The notes under the pieces were generated by a model. The model saw nothing but the letters and a program-made list of their open reading frames with translations. It did not search any database and had not been told where the DNA came from. 64,000 nucleotides of DNA from positions 248,001 to 312,000 of the forward strand of contig NZ_SMFX01000001.1 of the NCBI RefSeq assembly GCF_004339085.1, in the 5' to 3' direction. The DNA is from Thiogranum longum (GTDB taxonomy: Bacteria > Pseudomonadota > Gammaproteobacteria > DSM-19610). Below, one piece after another: positions 18,083 to 28,628 of the stretch (positions are counted from its first letter, which is position 1; each line of letters starts with the position of its first letter). Both the position numbers and the translations under genes were made by a program.

Positions 18083-19023
18083 GATGAAGACCTGCCCAGT
18101 AACGCACTGGCGAGTCGGCCAATGGCCGAACGGGCAGGCTCTGGTGCGGTGTCCGCGGTTAATGCCGCGCGAAATGCGGCGATGCTTTGCGGTCGCAGCG
18201 TTGGGTCCAGATCCATTGCCCAGTCGATGGCACGTAGCAAGTTGTCTGAATAGCGTCCACGGAATGCGATCTGGGCGGATTTCAGGGTGTCGCGCTCGCG
18301 GCGGTGTTTGGCGTCCAGCGGTGCGTGGCCCTCAATGCAGGCACGCATGGTGGCGCCCAGCGCATAGAGATCCGTCCACGGGCCGACATAGCCCTGGTTC
18401 TGGTATTGCTCGGTGGGGGAGAAGCCCGGGCTGATGACTTGCCCCGGTTGTTCCTGCCGGCTCTGGGGGAAACCGTGGACTGCGCCGAAGTCCAGCAATA
18501 GCGGCTGGCCGCCCCGGCAGATGTGAATATTGCCTGGCTTGATATCCAGGTGAAGCAAATCATTGTTATGGATCAGTTCCAGGCCATCGAGCAGGGGTGG
18601 GAACACCGTGCGCAGGAAACGTTCACTGAGGCCCCTGCCACGCCGTGCTTGCAGGTAGTGTTGCAGGTTTTCGCCAGCCTGGTACTCCATCACCATGTAT
18701 ACTGTGCCGTTGGCCTGGAAGAAGCTGAACACGTTGACAATATTCGGGTGCTTGAGGGTGGCCAGGGTGCGTGCCTCCTGGAAAAACAGCTTCCGGCCGC
18801 GCACAAAGCGTGCCTCAGTGTTTGCGTTGCGTGCCTGCACATGGCCATCACTGCCTCTGCAGGCCAGTTTGTTGGGGATATATTCCTTGATCACCACGCG
18901 CTGGTTGTCGCGCAGATTACGGGCAAGATAGACCACGCTGAAGCCACCACCACCGAGCGGTCTTTCCAGCTTGTAGCCATCCAGGCATGTACCAGGTTTC
19001 AGACTGTCTAGCTTTTTACCCAT
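18079..19023 (-). CDS. Hanks-type serine/threonine protein kinase
   Basis: 314 residues, essentially a kinase domain. Glycine loop LGGGGFSVVYLA (23-34), ATP lysine K46 in VVIKEYIP, catalytic loop LLHLDIKPGNI with D160 (HLD instead of HRD), and DFG at 178-180. No transmembrane segment and no PASTA, FHA or other sensor domain in the remaining C-terminus. First gene of a kinase-phosphatase pair. It diverges from yicC; the 104-base gap should hold both promoters. Targets cannot be told from sequence. Confidence 0.9.
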   Translation of the reverse strand: MGKKLDSLKPGTCLDGYKLERPLGGGGFSVVYLARNLRDNQRVVIKEYIPNKLACRGSDGHVQARNANTEARFVRGRKLFFQEARTLATLKHPNIVNVFSFFQANGTVYMVMEYQAGENLQHYLQARRGRGLSERFLRTVFPPLLDGLELIHNNDLLHLDIKPGNIHICRGGQPLLLDFGAVHGFPQSRQEQPGQVISPGFSPTEQYQNQGYVGPWTDLYALGATMRACIEGHAPLDAKHRRERDTLKSAQIAFRGRYSDNLLRAIDWAMDLDPTLRPQSIAAFRAALTADTAPEPARSAIGRLASALLGRSSS

Positions 19024-19127
19024 GATCCTCTAGACTGTGCGGGCAGAATCTTTGTCGATGTGAAATCATCCACAAAAACATATTGTTGCGAATCAAGTAT
19101 AGCGGCAGAGAATGGGAGTGACTTGAG

Positions 19128-19994
19128 ATGATACGCAGTATGACCGCGTTTGCCCGGGTGGACGGTGAAGTGGAGGGCGCAGAGCTGGCCTGGGAGCTGC
19201 GCTCGGTGAATCACCGCTATCTGGAGTGCTTTGTCCGGCTGCCCGAGGAATTGCGCGCGCTGGAGCCTAAAGTCCGTGAGCGGGCCAGTGCGCGGCTGGG
19301 GCGCGGAAAGCTGGAATGCGTACTGCGTCTGCGCCTTTCAAGCCAGGCGGCTGCGGCACTCGCGCTTGATGATGAACGGCTGCATGCCCTGCTTGAGGCT
19401 TGTCGTGAGGTGGAAATACGCTCGGTAGAGGCCAGCTCGCCTGGTGTTATGGATTTACTGCGCTGGCCGGGCGTGGTGAAGGAGGCGGAACCTGACCGGA
19501 AACCGGTACAGGAGAAGGCGCTTCTGTTTTTTGAAGAGGCACTTGATCAGCTGATTGCGACACGTGAGCGTGAAGGTGAGCAGATCCGTCAGTTACTGCT
19601 GACGCGGCTTGATGGTATCGATGAGCAGGTGCGCAAAGCGCGCCAGCGGTTGCCCGAAGTGCGCGATCGGCTGCGTGAAAAACTGCTGGCGCGGCTGGAA
19701 GAATTACAGGTCAGGGTGGATAACGACCGCATCGAGCAGGAGCTGGTGATGCTGGCGCAGAAGATGGATGTGGATGAAGAGCTGGATCGTCTCGAAGGCC
19801 ATGTTGCGGAAACCCGTCGCGTACTGGAACGTGATGAACCGGTTGGTCGGCGACTGGATTTTCTCATGCAGGAGTTCAACCGTGAGGCAAACACCCTGGG
19901 TTCGAAATCGGCTGACAGCGATACCACGGCGGTTGCCGTTGAGCTGAAAGTGCTCATCGAGCAGATGCGCGAACAGGTGCAGAATGTGGAATAA
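19128..19994 (+). CDS. yicC: YicC-family endoribonuclease
   Basis: 288 residues, usual size. MIRSMTAFARVDGEVEGAEL at the N-terminus and NREANTLGSKSADSDTTAVA at the C-terminus are family signatures. Family members in E. coli and B. subtilis have been shown to cleave RNA; this one is likely a cytoplasmic ribonuclease. A long charged helical region covers about 140-250. It precedes gmk at 150 bases, with a REP-like repeat in the gap; yicC-gmk-rpoZ-spoT is a common gammaproteobacterial order. Confidence 0.93.
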   Translation: MIRSMTAFARVDGEVEGAELAWELRSVNHRYLECFVRLPEELRALEPKVRERASARLGRGKLECVLRLRLSSQAAAALALDDERLHALLEACREVEIRSVEASSPGVMDLLRWPGVVKEAEPDRKPVQEKALLFFEEALDQLIATREREGEQIRQLLLTRLDGIDEQVRKARQRLPEVRDRLREKLLARLEELQVRVDNDRIEQELVMLAQKMDVDEELDRLEGHVAETRRVLERDEPVGRRLDFLMQEFNREANTLGSKSADSDTTAVAVELKVLIEQMREQVQNVE

Positions 19995-20034
19995 ACGGTC
20001 ATAGTTGAATGAACAGTCATAGCGGAAGTCAACC

Positions 20035-20106
20035 GTCATACCGGCGCAGGCCGGTATCCATCTCCCTTCCCTGAAACCACTGGATTCTGGCATGCGCCAG
20101 AATGAC
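20035..20106. repeat. REP-like imperfect palindrome between yicC and gmk
   Basis: The ends GTCAT (20035) and ATGAC (20102-20106) are inverted. ATCCA (20056-20060) and TGGAT (20081-20085) pair as a second layer, and each arm has its own hairpin: CCGGCGCAGGCCGG (left) and CTGGCATGCGCCAG (right). This layout is that of the widespread GTCAT...GGATTC...AATGAC intergenic repeats. It lies entirely between yicC and the gmk ribosome site. Confidence 0.75.
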
Positions 20107-20128
20107 GAAGAATGAATACATCAGATAA

Positions 20129-20767
<639 letters not shown>

Positions 20768-20816
20768 TTCGCGTACACTTGCGCGTCCTTATTAGCGAAT
20801 ATCTGGCAAAAACAGC

Positions 20817-21125
20817 ATGGCACGAGTTACCGTAGAAGATTGTCTCGACAAGGTTGATAACCGTTTTCAGCTGGTTCTGGTGGCGACCAAGCGCGCGCGC
20901 CAGCTGGCCAAGGGCGCAGAGCCGTTCGTGGAGTGGGAGAACGACAAGCCCACGGTAGTGGCGCTGCGCGAAATTGCCGAAGACTACATCACACCGGCCA
21001 TTCTCGACGAAAAGCCCGAGGATACCGAAGCTGCAGAAGTGGAAATGGGTGAAGCCCTGACCGCCGTGGACGAGCAGGGCGAGGCAATGGCTACCGCAAA
21101 GCCGACGGACACCCCCGAAGCCTGA
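20817..21125 (+). CDS. rpoZ: RNA polymerase omega subunit
   Basis: 102 residues. [20 protein letters not shown] is the nearly invariant omega N-terminus, followed by [14 protein letters not shown] and [11 protein letters not shown]. The acidic tail after about residue 70 is variable, as in other species. Omega helps assemble RNA polymerase and forms part of ppGpp site 1 in E. coli. A strong hairpin terminator follows, so spoT may rely on readthrough or its own promoter. Confidence 0.97.
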   Translation: MARVTVEDCLDKVDNRFQLVLVATKRARQLAKGAEPFVEWENDKPTVVALREIAEDYITPAILDEKPEDTEAAEVEMGEALTAVDEQGEAMATAKPTDTPEA

Positions 21126-21152
21126 TCTCCCGCAACAATCAGAACGTACTAC

Positions 21153-21189
21153 AAAAAAGCCGCAGCGGTTCACCCGCTGCGGCTTTTTT
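21153..21189 (+). terminator. Intrinsic terminator after rpoZ
   Basis: GCCGCAGCGG (21159-21168) and CCGCTGCGGC (21174-21183) form a 10-bp perfect stem with a 5-base loop, flanked by six A before and six T after. It is symmetrical, so it could stop transcription in either direction. It lies 28 bases past the rpoZ stop and 81 before spoT. Confidence 0.9.
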
Positions 21190-21269
21190 GCGTCTGTCGC
21201 CGTGCAGGCGCGGGATATTTCGCCTATGATCTTTGCGCGATAGTTCAACCGGGAAACGACAGACGATAA

Positions 21270-23435
21270 ATGGCGAGCACGCTGACAAAACCGGTACCTG
21301 ATGCACAGCGCTTCCTGATCAGCGACCTGTGCGACCTGTTAGAAACCTATCTTGATAAAGAGCAGGTCAGCGAGGTGTACCGCGCCTACCTGATCGGCGC
21401 CGAGGCGCATGAGGGTCAGCACCGTAAATCCGGAGAGCCTTATATCTACCATCCGGTAGCGGTGGCACGCATCCTGGCCGAGATGCACATGGATCCGCAG
21501 AGCATCATTGCCGCGATCCTGCACGACGTGATCGAAGACACCGCTATTGCCAAGGAGACTATCGAGAAAGAATTCGGCGAGGAGGTGGCGGAGCTGGTGG
21601 ATGGCGTCAGTAAGCTCACCCAGATCAAGTTCGAAAGCCAGGCCGAGGCGCAGGCAGAAAACTTCCGCAAAATGATGCTGGCCATGGTGCGTGATATCCG
21701 CGTTATCCTCGTCAAGCTTGCCGACCGTTTACACAATATGCGCACGCTCGGTGTGATGCGGGCGGATAAACGCCGTCGTATTGCGCGTGAAACCCTGGAA
21801 ATCTATGCCCCCATTGCCAACCGGCTGGGTATGAACCAGATCCGCCTGGAGCTGGAAGAGCTGGGTATGGCGGCGCTGTACCCGATGCGTTACCGCGTAT
21901 TGTCGGACGTAGTCAAAAAGGCGCGTGGCAACCGCAAGGAAATTCTCAACAAGATCGAATCGGCTATCCAGCAAAGGCTCGACGAGGAAAAGCTCCACTG
22001 TCGGCTGCAGAGCCGTGAAAAGCACGTCTACAGCCTGTACAAAAAGATTCGTGACCGTGTTGGTTCGTTCAACGAAGTGTTCGACGTGTATGCGTTCCGT
22101 ATTATCGTCGACAGCGTGGATACCTGTTACCGCGTGCTGGGTATGATGCACAATCTTTATAAACCCGTGCCCGGAAAGTTCAAGGACTACATTGCCATTC
22201 CCAAGGCCAACGGCTACCAGTCCCTGCATACTGTTTTATTCGGCCCCTATGGTGTGCCGGTCGAAGTGCAGATTCGTACCGAGGACATGGAGCGTGTGGC
22301 GGAATCCGGTATCGCTGCACACTGGTTATACAAGAGCAGTGAAAGCTCCGTTGGCGCCAATAATGCGCAGACACGGGCACGCGAGTGGTTGCGTGAACTG
22401 CTTGAAATGCAGCGCAATGCCGGTAATTCACTCGAGTTCCTGGAGAACGTAAAAATCGATCTGTTCCCGGACGAGGTCTATGTGTTCACGCCGGCCGGCG
22501 ATATCCTTAACCTCAAGCGTGGCGCCACGGCAGTAGACTTTGCCTACGCCGTGCACACCGATGTCGGCAACACCTGCATTGCTGCCAAGATCGACCGTCG
22601 TCTTGCGCCGCTGCGTACTCCGTTGCTGAACGGACAGACAGTTGAGGTGATCACTGCCGCCGGAGCGCATCCCAACCCGGCCTGGCTGAATTTTGTAGCG
22701 ACCGCAAAAGCGCGTTCCAATATTCGCCATTACCTGAAAAACCTGCAGAATGACGAAGCGGCGCAGCTGGGTAAACGCATGCTCGACAAGGCATTGCAGG
22801 GGCTGGGCAGTAGTCTGCAGGACATTCCCGGGCCAGAGTTGTCGCAGGTTACCGAAGAATTCGGGTTTGAGTCCTGTGATGCGTTGTGCGCGGATATCGG
22901 CCTGGGCAATCGTGCTGCCATGCTGGTCGCGCGTCGTCTGGTGCCGGCCGAAGAAGGTGCCGAAGTGCCGGTGCCGGATGACAAACACAGCCGGCCACTG
23001 GCCATACGCGGTACCGAAGGTATGGTTGTACACTTTGCGCGCTGTTGTCGGCCTATCCCCGGCGATAACATCATCGGTTTTATCAGTGCGGGCCGCGGGC
23101 TGGTGATCCACACTGAAACCTGTAATAACCTGACGGATTACCGCAGTCGTCCCGACAAGTGGATCGATGTCGAGTGGCAGCCCGGTATCGAGGGTGAGTT
23201 TCCGGTAGAGGTGCGTGTTGATGTCAGCAACCAGAAAGGTGTACTGGCAACAATTGCCGCCGAAATATCAGAGCTGGAATCGAACATCGAAAATGTCTCG
23301 ATCGAGGAACGTGACGGTCTGGACACTGCGCTTGATTTTACCCTGACGGTACGTGACCGTCAGCATCTGGCGCGTGTCATGCGCGGTATCCGCAAGTTGC
23401 CGGCGGTTATGCGCATCACGCGCACCAAACACTGA
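21270..23435 (+). CDS. spoT: Bifunctional (p)ppGpp synthetase/hydrolase SpoT
   Basis: 721 residues with the full RelA/SpoT domain order. The hydrolase HD domain keeps HDVIEDT (H85-D86). The synthetase domain has YAFRIIVD and PGKFKDYIAIPKANGYQS; the charge motif reads KxKD where bifunctional enzymes usually have RxKD, and differs from the RelA ExDD type. The TGS domain (about 390-450, VYVFTPAGDILNLKRGAT) and C-terminal ACT domain (about 645-720) complete it. An intact HD site with the positively charged motif supports SpoT rather than RelA. Followed by ridA after 9 bases. Confidence 0.95.
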   Translation: MASTLTKPVPDAQRFLISDLCDLLETYLDKEQVSEVYRAYLIGAEAHEGQHRKSGEPYIYHPVAVARILAEMHMDPQSIIAAILHDVIEDTAIAKETIEKEFGEEVAELVDGVSKLTQIKFESQAEAQAENFRKMMLAMVRDIRVILVKLADRLHNMRTLGVMRADKRRRIARETLEIYAPIANRLGMNQIRLELEELGMAALYPMRYRVLSDVVKKARGNRKEILNKIESAIQQRLDEEKLHCRLQSREKHVYSLYKKIRDRVGSFNEVFDVYAFRIIVDSVDTCYRVLGMMHNLYKPVPGKFKDYIAIPKANGYQSLHTVLFGPYGVPVEVQIRTEDMERVAESGIAAHWLYKSSESSVGANNAQTRAREWLRELLEMQRNAGNSLEFLENVKIDLFPDEVYVFTPAGDILNLKRGATAVDFAYAVHTDVGNTCIAAKIDRRLAPLRTPLLNGQTVEVITAAGAHPNPAWLNFVATAKARSNIRHYLKNLQNDEAAQLGKRMLDKALQGLGSSLQDIPGPELSQVTEEFGFESCDALCADIGLGNRAAMLVARRLVPAEEGAEVPVPDDKHSRPLAIRGTEGMVVHFARCCRPIPGDNIIGFISAGRGLVIHTETCNNLTDYRSRPDKWIDVEWQPGIEGEFPVEVRVDVSNQKGVLATIAAEISELESNIENVSIEERDGLDTALDFTLTVRDRQHLARVMRGIRKLPAVMRITRTKH

Positions 23436-23444
23436 GGAGACAGT

Positions 23445-23831
23445 ATGCAACGCAAGGTGATTCATACCGACTCGGCGCCGCAGGCGATCGGGACATACTC
23501 ACAGGCTGTGCAATGTGGGAGTACAGTTTACCTGTCCGGACAGATACCGCTTGTTCCCGAAACCATGGAGATGGTTGATGGCAATATAGAGGCACAGATC
23601 CGTCGTGTGTTCGACAACCTGTCCGCAGTGGCAGAAGCAGCCGGTGGCAGCCTTGCGGATATAGCCAAACTGAATATTTTTCTTACTGACCTGGGGCACT
23701 TTCCGCTGGTGAACCAGGTCATGGCAGATTATTTCCAGGAACCTTACCCGGCACGTGCTGCCGTGGGTGTGGCAGCGTTGCCCAAGGATGCGGCAGTTGA
23801 GATGGATGCGGTACTGGTACTGAATGGCTGA
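23445..23831 (+). CDS. ridA: RidA-family enamine/imine deaminase
   Basis: 128 residues, the normal RidA length. Cleans up reactive 2-aminoacrylate and related imines made by PLP enzymes. Seen: [18 protein letters not shown], the conserved R104 in [13 protein letters not shown], and the C-terminal VEMDAVLVL. The ATG has GGAG upstream and lies 9 bases after spoT. Its last 8 bases overlap recG, so spoT-ridA-recG are probably one transcript; in E. coli the spoT-recG interval holds trmH instead. Confidence 0.95.
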   Translation: MQRKVIHTDSAPQAIGTYSQAVQCGSTVYLSGQIPLVPETMEMVDGNIEAQIRRVFDNLSAVAEAAGGSLADIAKLNIFLTDLGHFPLVNQVMADYFQEPYPARAAVGVAALPKDAAVEMDAVLVLNG

Positions 23832-25926
23832 AACACGGGCAAGGCAGGAAGCTATGCTCGACGAAACACCGGTTGTTACACTACGTGGCGTTGGGCCAAA
23901 GTCGGCAGAAAAGCTGGCAGCGTTTGGTATCGAAACGGTCCAGGATGTATTGTTCCATTTGCCGCGTCGATACGAAGACAGGACTCGTGTGGTGCCACTC
24001 GGCGGACTGCGTCCCGGTGATCATGCGGTAGCGGAAGTTAGCGTCGACCTGGCAGAGGTCAAATTCGGCCGACGGCGTAGTTTGCTGGTCCGGGTCAGTG
24101 ATGGAACCGGGTCGCTGATATTACGCTTTTTCCATTTCAGCAAGGCTCAACAGGCCGGTTTCGAGCGTGGTGTGCGCCTGCGCCTGTACGGTGAAGTGCG
24201 GCGCGGACCGGCTTCACTGGAGATGGTGCACCCGGAATATCAACGTCTTGCTGAAGGCGACAGTCTCCCGACCGAAGATCGTTTAACGCCGATATACCCG
24301 ACCGGTGACGGCATTCATCAGTTGACCCTGCGCAATCTCAGCGATCAGGCGCTGGAAATGCTTGATGATGACAATCTCCCCGAGTGGTTACCGGGTACGC
24401 TGCGTGAATCAATGGGGCTTTCGGACTTGCGGGCTGCGCTGCGCTACGTTCACAGGCCGCCGGTTGGAGCTGATCTCGCCGCCCTGGAGGCGGGTGTCCA
24501 CCCGGGCCAGCAACGTCTGGCATTTGAGGAAATGCTCGCACACCATCTCAGTCTGCGCGCCGTACGGCAGCGCGCTACCCGCCTGCAGGCCCCGCAGCTG
24601 GGTGAAGGGGATGCGCTGATGCAGCAGTTTTACCAGCAGCTGTCATTTACCCTGACCGGTGCACAGCAGCGCGTCGTAGAAGAAATTCTGCATGACCTTG
24701 CGCAGCCACATCCCATGATGCGACTGGTGCAGGGTGATGTTGGCTCCGGCAAGACCGTTGTTGCGGCTGTTGCTGCCGTGCGCGCACTGGCCAGCGGGTA
24801 CCAGGTTGCCGTGATGGCACCAACCGAACTGCTGGCGGAACAGCACTTTGATAATTTCCAGCGCTGGTTCGATGCGCTGGGTATTCGCACGGGCTGGTTG
24901 TCGGGGCGTGTTAAAGGGAAAGCACGTCGCGAGCTGATGGAAGCGATTCAGTCGGGTGAATTGCAACTGCTGATTGGTACACACGCATTGTTTCAGGATG
25001 ATGTGGTATTTGGCCGGCTGGGACTGGTCATTATCGATGAGCAGCATCGCTTTGGCGTGCACCAGCGTCTCGCGTTACGCGATAAGGGGCGTGAGAATCG
25101 CCTGGTACCCCACCAGCTGATTATGACGGCAACACCGATTCCGAGGACGCTGGCCATGGCCCTGTATGCCGATCTCGACAGCTCGGTTATTGACGAGTTG
25201 CCACCGGGACGCACACCAGTGCAAACCGTGGCGCTGGCAGAAAGTCGTCGTGCAGAAGTGGTGCAGCGGGTGCAGGAGGCCTGTCGCGACGGTCGTCAGG
25301 CCTACTGGGTGTGTACGCTCATCGAGGAGTCCGAGTCCCTGCAATGCCAGGCTGCAGAAGATACAGCGGCGCAATTGGCCGAGGCATTACCGGAACTGCG
25401 TGTCGAGCTGGTTCATGGTCGATTGAAAGACACTGACAAGGCGCAACGCATGGGCGCTTTCAAGCAAGGTGAAGTTGATCTTCTGGTAGCGACGACAGTA
25501 ATAGAAGTCGGTGTCGATGTGCCCAATGCTTCATTGATGATTATTGAAAATGCAGAACGCCTTGGTCTTGCCCAGCTACACCAGTTGCGCGGGCGGGTTG
25601 GGCGTGGCAGCGCGAAGAGCAGTTGTGTGCTGCTGTACAAGGGTCCGCTTTCACAAATGGCGCGTGAGCGGCTTGCCGTGTTGCGCGAAACCAGTGACGG
25701 GTTCGAGATAGCACGACGCGACCTGGAGTTGCGCGGTCCCGGTGAAGTGCTGGGTACGCGCCAGACCGGTATGATGCAGTTTCGTATTGCAGACCTGTTG
25801 CGGGATCAGGCGCTGGTGCCATCAGTGGAGCGGTCGGCAGTCTGGTTGTTGCGGCAGGCGCCTGGCCATGTGGCACCGATTATTCGTCGTTGGCTGGGGC
25901 ATGCGACCCGCTACGCGCAGGCATGA
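23824..25926 (+). CDS. recG: ATP-dependent DNA helicase RecG
   Basis: 700 residues. Remodels stalled replication forks and branched DNA. The N-terminal wedge/OB region contains [20 protein letters not shown] and the [11 protein letters not shown] signature. Helicase motif I GDVGSGKT (304-311), motif Ia [10 protein letters not shown], motif II DEQH in [14 protein letters not shown], motif [14 protein letters not shown], and motif [11 protein letters not shown] are all present. The C-terminal TRG region ([20 protein letters not shown]) is typical. Translation overlaps ridA by 8 bases. It converges with the M48-like gene 11 bases on. Confidence 0.97.
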   Translation: MAETRARQEAMLDETPVVTLRGVGPKSAEKLAAFGIETVQDVLFHLPRRYEDRTRVVPLGGLRPGDHAVAEVSVDLAEVKFGRRRSLLVRVSDGTGSLILRFFHFSKAQQAGFERGVRLRLYGEVRRGPASLEMVHPEYQRLAEGDSLPTEDRLTPIYPTGDGIHQLTLRNLSDQALEMLDDDNLPEWLPGTLRESMGLSDLRAALRYVHRPPVGADLAALEAGVHPGQQRLAFEEMLAHHLSLRAVRQRATRLQAPQLGEGDALMQQFYQQLSFTLTGAQQRVVEEILHDLAQPHPMMRLVQGDVGSGKTVVAAVAAVRALASGYQVAVMAPTELLAEQHFDNFQRWFDALGIRTGWLSGRVKGKARRELMEAIQSGELQLLIGTHALFQDDVVFGRLGLVIIDEQHRFGVHQRLALRDKGRENRLVPHQLIMTATPIPRTLAMALYADLDSSVIDELPPGRTPVQTVALAESRRAEVVQRVQEACRDGRQAYWVCTLIEESESLQCQAAEDTAAQLAEALPELRVELVHGRLKDTDKAQRMGAFKQGEVDLLVATTVIEVGVDVPNASLMIIENAERLGLAQLHQLRGRVGRGSAKSSCVLLYKGPLSQMARERLAVLRETSDGFEIARRDLELRGPGEVLGTRQTGMMQFRIADLLRDQALVPSVERSAVWLLRQAPGHVAPIIRRWLGHATRYAQA

Positions 25927-25937
25927 ATATACCAGCA

Positions 25938-27440
25938 TCATGCCTGCGCCTTGTGCTCTTCCGGAGGTTTGTTGAGCCACGCACAGTTTTGCTCGTTAAT
26001 CATTGCGTGTGCCCGGTGCGCCAGTGACTGGTCAAGTTCGGCGGCGCGCTGCAGTGCCTGGCAACCGGTCCGGGCACGTCCGGATTCGATCAGACGTCGT
26101 CCACAGGAAAAGTTCAATGCGGGGTCATTGCGATTACTCTCGCAAACAGACTGGCAAATTTCTGCAAGCTCATCCATGTCGACCAGTTGTTCAGCCAGTT
26201 CTACGTAGCGCATGGCAGGCTCGCCGTGCAGCACCTGTTCGGCGTGCTGTTGCCGGAGTTGATTGAAACGCTTCAGATCGTGCTGGAACCTTGCATGGTG
26301 TTCGTCCCACTCTGACTGAATGCGGATTTGCCAGGCCCGGTCGAGTGCTTTCAGGACGTTGCCAGGGACAAGGCCATTGATGGCAGGTGTTTCCGGCAGA
26401 CCTGACCAGGTCAGGCGCTCAAGCCTCAGCCCGGCCAGCATGTCACGTACTTCACGGTTATCGTTGTTGCTGGTTTGTGCCTGCAGCAACCAGCGGTTGG
26501 CGGTGTCACGGTTAAGTGTTTTTCCCAGCAGCAGTTCAAAATGACTGAACGGCTTTACGACCGGTGACGGACAGCGATCGGCCGCTTTCATGACCATGGG
26601 CCAGTACTGGCGTTGCAGGAACAGTCCGGTCAGTATCTGGGCGGCCAGCAGCTGCTCAGCCTGCTGTTCGTCGGTGTGCTCAGCAACCCACTGCCCGGCA
26701 TCCTGCTGAAGTTCTGCGCGCATTTCCTGGCCGAGAAGATGGTTCAGTGAATCCAGTCGCTGCAGTACCGGCAGGAACAGGCGGGCAAAAAGAGATGGAC
26801 GATTTTGAAGCGCCTCAATGACCTGCGGCCAGTCTTCACAACGGCGAATGATCCAGCCGCGCAGGCCATGTTGTTTGCGAGCATGGGCGGCAACAGCACC
26901 TGCAAGTGCCAGCCGGAACAGGTCGCGGGACAGAAAGAACAGCAGGGGGGCGCCAATAGCCAGGATGGATTTATGACCGAACGGGATGACAGTATGTGGC
27001 ACCTGGCGGATAGAAAGCCTTGCTTCATCAGTAAGGATGACCAGGTCTGGCGCAGGAGTATCAAAATGTGAAGTACGGCGCTCCAGCATGGAAAACAGCT
27101 CCGGGCAGTCCTGCTCTTCGAGATGGACACCTTCAGACTGCCTGGGGCGGGTAAGGTACTGCTGTATGGCTACCCAGCCGGAAACCAGTGCCAGTGCACA
27201 AAGCGCTTCGGTGAAAAACCAGTCGAGTGGTCCATTGATATGGTTATACAGCCATATTGCCGAAAGTGATGCGCTGGACAGCGTAATCGCTGGAGAAAGT
27301 AACATCAGACTGGCTGCGCCATTAAGTAGGCCCAGAACGGCCAGCCGCAGGGCCGGATTTCGATCGAGGACACGCTTTGCACGAAGACCGAAAGAGTGGG
27401 ATACGTGGTGAGGTGAGTTGTTGAGGGCCTGATAGTGCAT
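25938..27440 (-). CDS. Degenerate M48-like membrane protein lacking the zinc motif
   Basis: 500 residues. Two hydrophobic segments (about 33-64 and 75-95) precede a domain laid out like M48 peptidases: PDLVILTDEARLSIRQ, then ILAIGAPLLFFLSRDLFRLALAGAVAAH. Active members have HExxH in the helix after this; here residues 186-191 read HARKQH, so the zinc site is lost. The C-terminal half (about 370-490) has W-x3-HH, a helical repeat region and TPR-like segments, as in large M48 proteins. I infer a pseudo-peptidase, perhaps a scaffold. It could instead be an unrelated helical membrane protein. Faces ubiA divergently. Confidence 0.55.
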   Translation of the reverse strand: MHYQALNNSPHHVSHSFGLRAKRVLDRNPALRLAVLGLLNGAASLMLLSPAITLSSASLSAIWLYNHINGPLDWFFTEALCALALVSGWVAIQQYLTRPRQSEGVHLEEQDCPELFSMLERRTSHFDTPAPDLVILTDEARLSIRQVPHTVIPFGHKSILAIGAPLLFFLSRDLFRLALAGAVAAHARKQHGLRGWIIRRCEDWPQVIEALQNRPSLFARLFLPVLQRLDSLNHLLGQEMRAELQQDAGQWVAEHTDEQQAEQLLAAQILTGLFLQRQYWPMVMKAADRCPSPVVKPFSHFELLLGKTLNRDTANRWLLQAQTSNNDNREVRDMLAGLRLERLTWSGLPETPAINGLVPGNVLKALDRAWQIRIQSEWDEHHARFQHDLKRFNQLRQQHAEQVLHGEPAMRYVELAEQLVDMDELAEICQSVCESNRNDPALNFSCGRRLIESGRARTGCQALQRAAELDQSLAHRAHAMINEQNCAWLNKPPEEHKAQA

Positions 27441-27514
27441 GATGATTCCCTGCCTTCTGGTTTCAGGTGATCAGCATGCGCTGCAGGCGACAGAGATTCC
27501 GCGATAGGTGTCAC

Positions 27515-27722
27515 ACCGGAGTGGATGGAATATGTGAGGTGTGTCCCAGCTTTCCAGGTTGGCGGCTGACGCAGTCACGCGTGGGTCAAATATGCAATAA
27601 TCATACTTTTATCGGAGCCTTGTATGCCGCGCAGGCCATGGGCAATCTGGGGGGCGTCGTTCCGTGTTGGCGGCAAGCCATTACTTGTCAGCGAGATTTT
27701 CTTACCCGGGATCGGTGCGGAG
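27515..27722 (+). pseudogene. ubiC: Decayed 3' remnant of ubiC (chorismate lyase)
   Basis: Immediately upstream of ubiA, the frame ending TAA at 27722 encodes GGKPLLVSEIFLPGIGAE, which matches the UbiC C-terminus (E. coli SGKPLLLTELFLPASPLY). The preceding part continues in another frame: ICNNHTF and ALYAAQAMGNL line up with the E. coli stretch ending AGLW without gaps. Restoring one T inside the run of G near 27650 and one lost copy of a 7-base repeat TCCGTGT near 27665 would rebuild WGRRSVFRVGGKP. Further upstream only scraps (VRCVPAF, compare a UbiC R-x-VxP motif) remain. The gene is truncated and frameshifted and cannot make chorismate lyase. Confidence 0.7.
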
Positions 27723-27731
27723 TAACTAACC

Positions 27732-28628
27732 GTGAAATCAGGCAATATCAGGGAACGCATGGAGCAATATGCAAGGCTGATGCGGCTCGACAAGCCCATT
27801 GGTATTTATCTGTTACTGTGGCCGACGCTGTGGGCACTGTGGATTGCAGGTAAAGGCAAGCCTGACTTGCCGGTGGTGGGTGTTTTTATCCTGGGTGTTG
27901 TACTGATGCGTTCAGCGGGCTGCGTTATCAATGATTATGCGGACAGGAATATTGACCCGCATGTGGCGCGCACCTGTAACCGACCCATTGCCTGCGGCAA
28001 GGTAACGCCGCGTGAGGCACTGATTCTGTTTGCGGTGTTGTGCATGCTGGCCTTTGTTCTGGTGTTGTTCATGAATACACTGACCATATACCTGTCATTC
28101 GTTGCTGTGGCGCTGGCGGCACTATATCCGTTTATGAAACGTCATACGCATTTGCCGCAAGTTGTGCTCGGTGCTGCATTCGGCTGGGCGGTGCCCATGG
28201 CCTTTGCGGCGCAAACCGGCGAAGTGCCACGTGTTGCCTGGTTACTTTTTGTGGCGACGGTGTTGTGGACGACGGCCTACGACACCATATATGGCATGGT
28301 TGACCGCGAAGACGACCTGAAGGTAGGTGTGAAATCGACGGCTATCCTGTTCGGAGATTCAGACCGGCTGTTGATCGGGATTTTACAGGTACTGGCGCTC
28401 GGAGCGCTGGCGCTTGTCGGGCAGGCGGCATCGTTGGGCGGTTATTTTTATTTTGGTCTTGCACTGGCCGCCGGCCTTGCCCTGTACCAGCAGTATCTGA
28501 TCCGGGAGCGTGAACCCAAAGCCTGCTTCAGGGCGTTTCTTGATAACAACTGGTTTGGTGCAGCGGTCTTCTCCGGTATCGTACTGGCCTATCTTGCCGG
28601 TGCGGGAGTGGTTAACAGCACCCAGTGA
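27732..28628 (+). CDS. ubiA: 4-hydroxybenzoate octaprenyltransferase
   Basis: 298 residues, about eight to nine membrane helices. Attaches the polyprenyl tail to 4-hydroxybenzoate in ubiquinone synthesis. Start [10 protein letters not shown] then [20 protein letters not shown] is typical. First Asp motif NDYADRNID (N67, D68, D71); second [20 protein letters not shown]. The GTG at 27732 has GGAG 9 bases upstream, overlapping the stop of the ubiC remnant; ATG 27759 is an alternative. Its stop abuts the convergent AgmX-like gene with no gap. Confidence 0.96.
   Translation: MKSGNIRERMEQYARLMRLDKPIGIYLLLWPTLWALWIAGKGKPDLPVVGVFILGVVLMRSAGCVINDYADRNIDPHVARTCNRPIACGKVTPREALILFAVLCMLAFVLVLFMNTLTIYLSFVAVALAALYPFMKRHTHLPQVVLGAAFGWAVPMAFAAQTGEVPRVAWLLFVATVLWTTAYDTIYGMVDREDDLKVGVKSTAILFGDSDRLLIGILQVLALGALALVGQAASLGGYFYFGLALAAGLALYQQYLIREREPKACFRAFLDNNWFGAAVFSGIVLAYLAGAGVVNSTQ

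Noticed and set aside
17201-19023. Type VI secretion regulatory pair
   Set aside because: The kinase and phosphatase resemble PpkA/PppA types, but no other T6SS gene is in the window.
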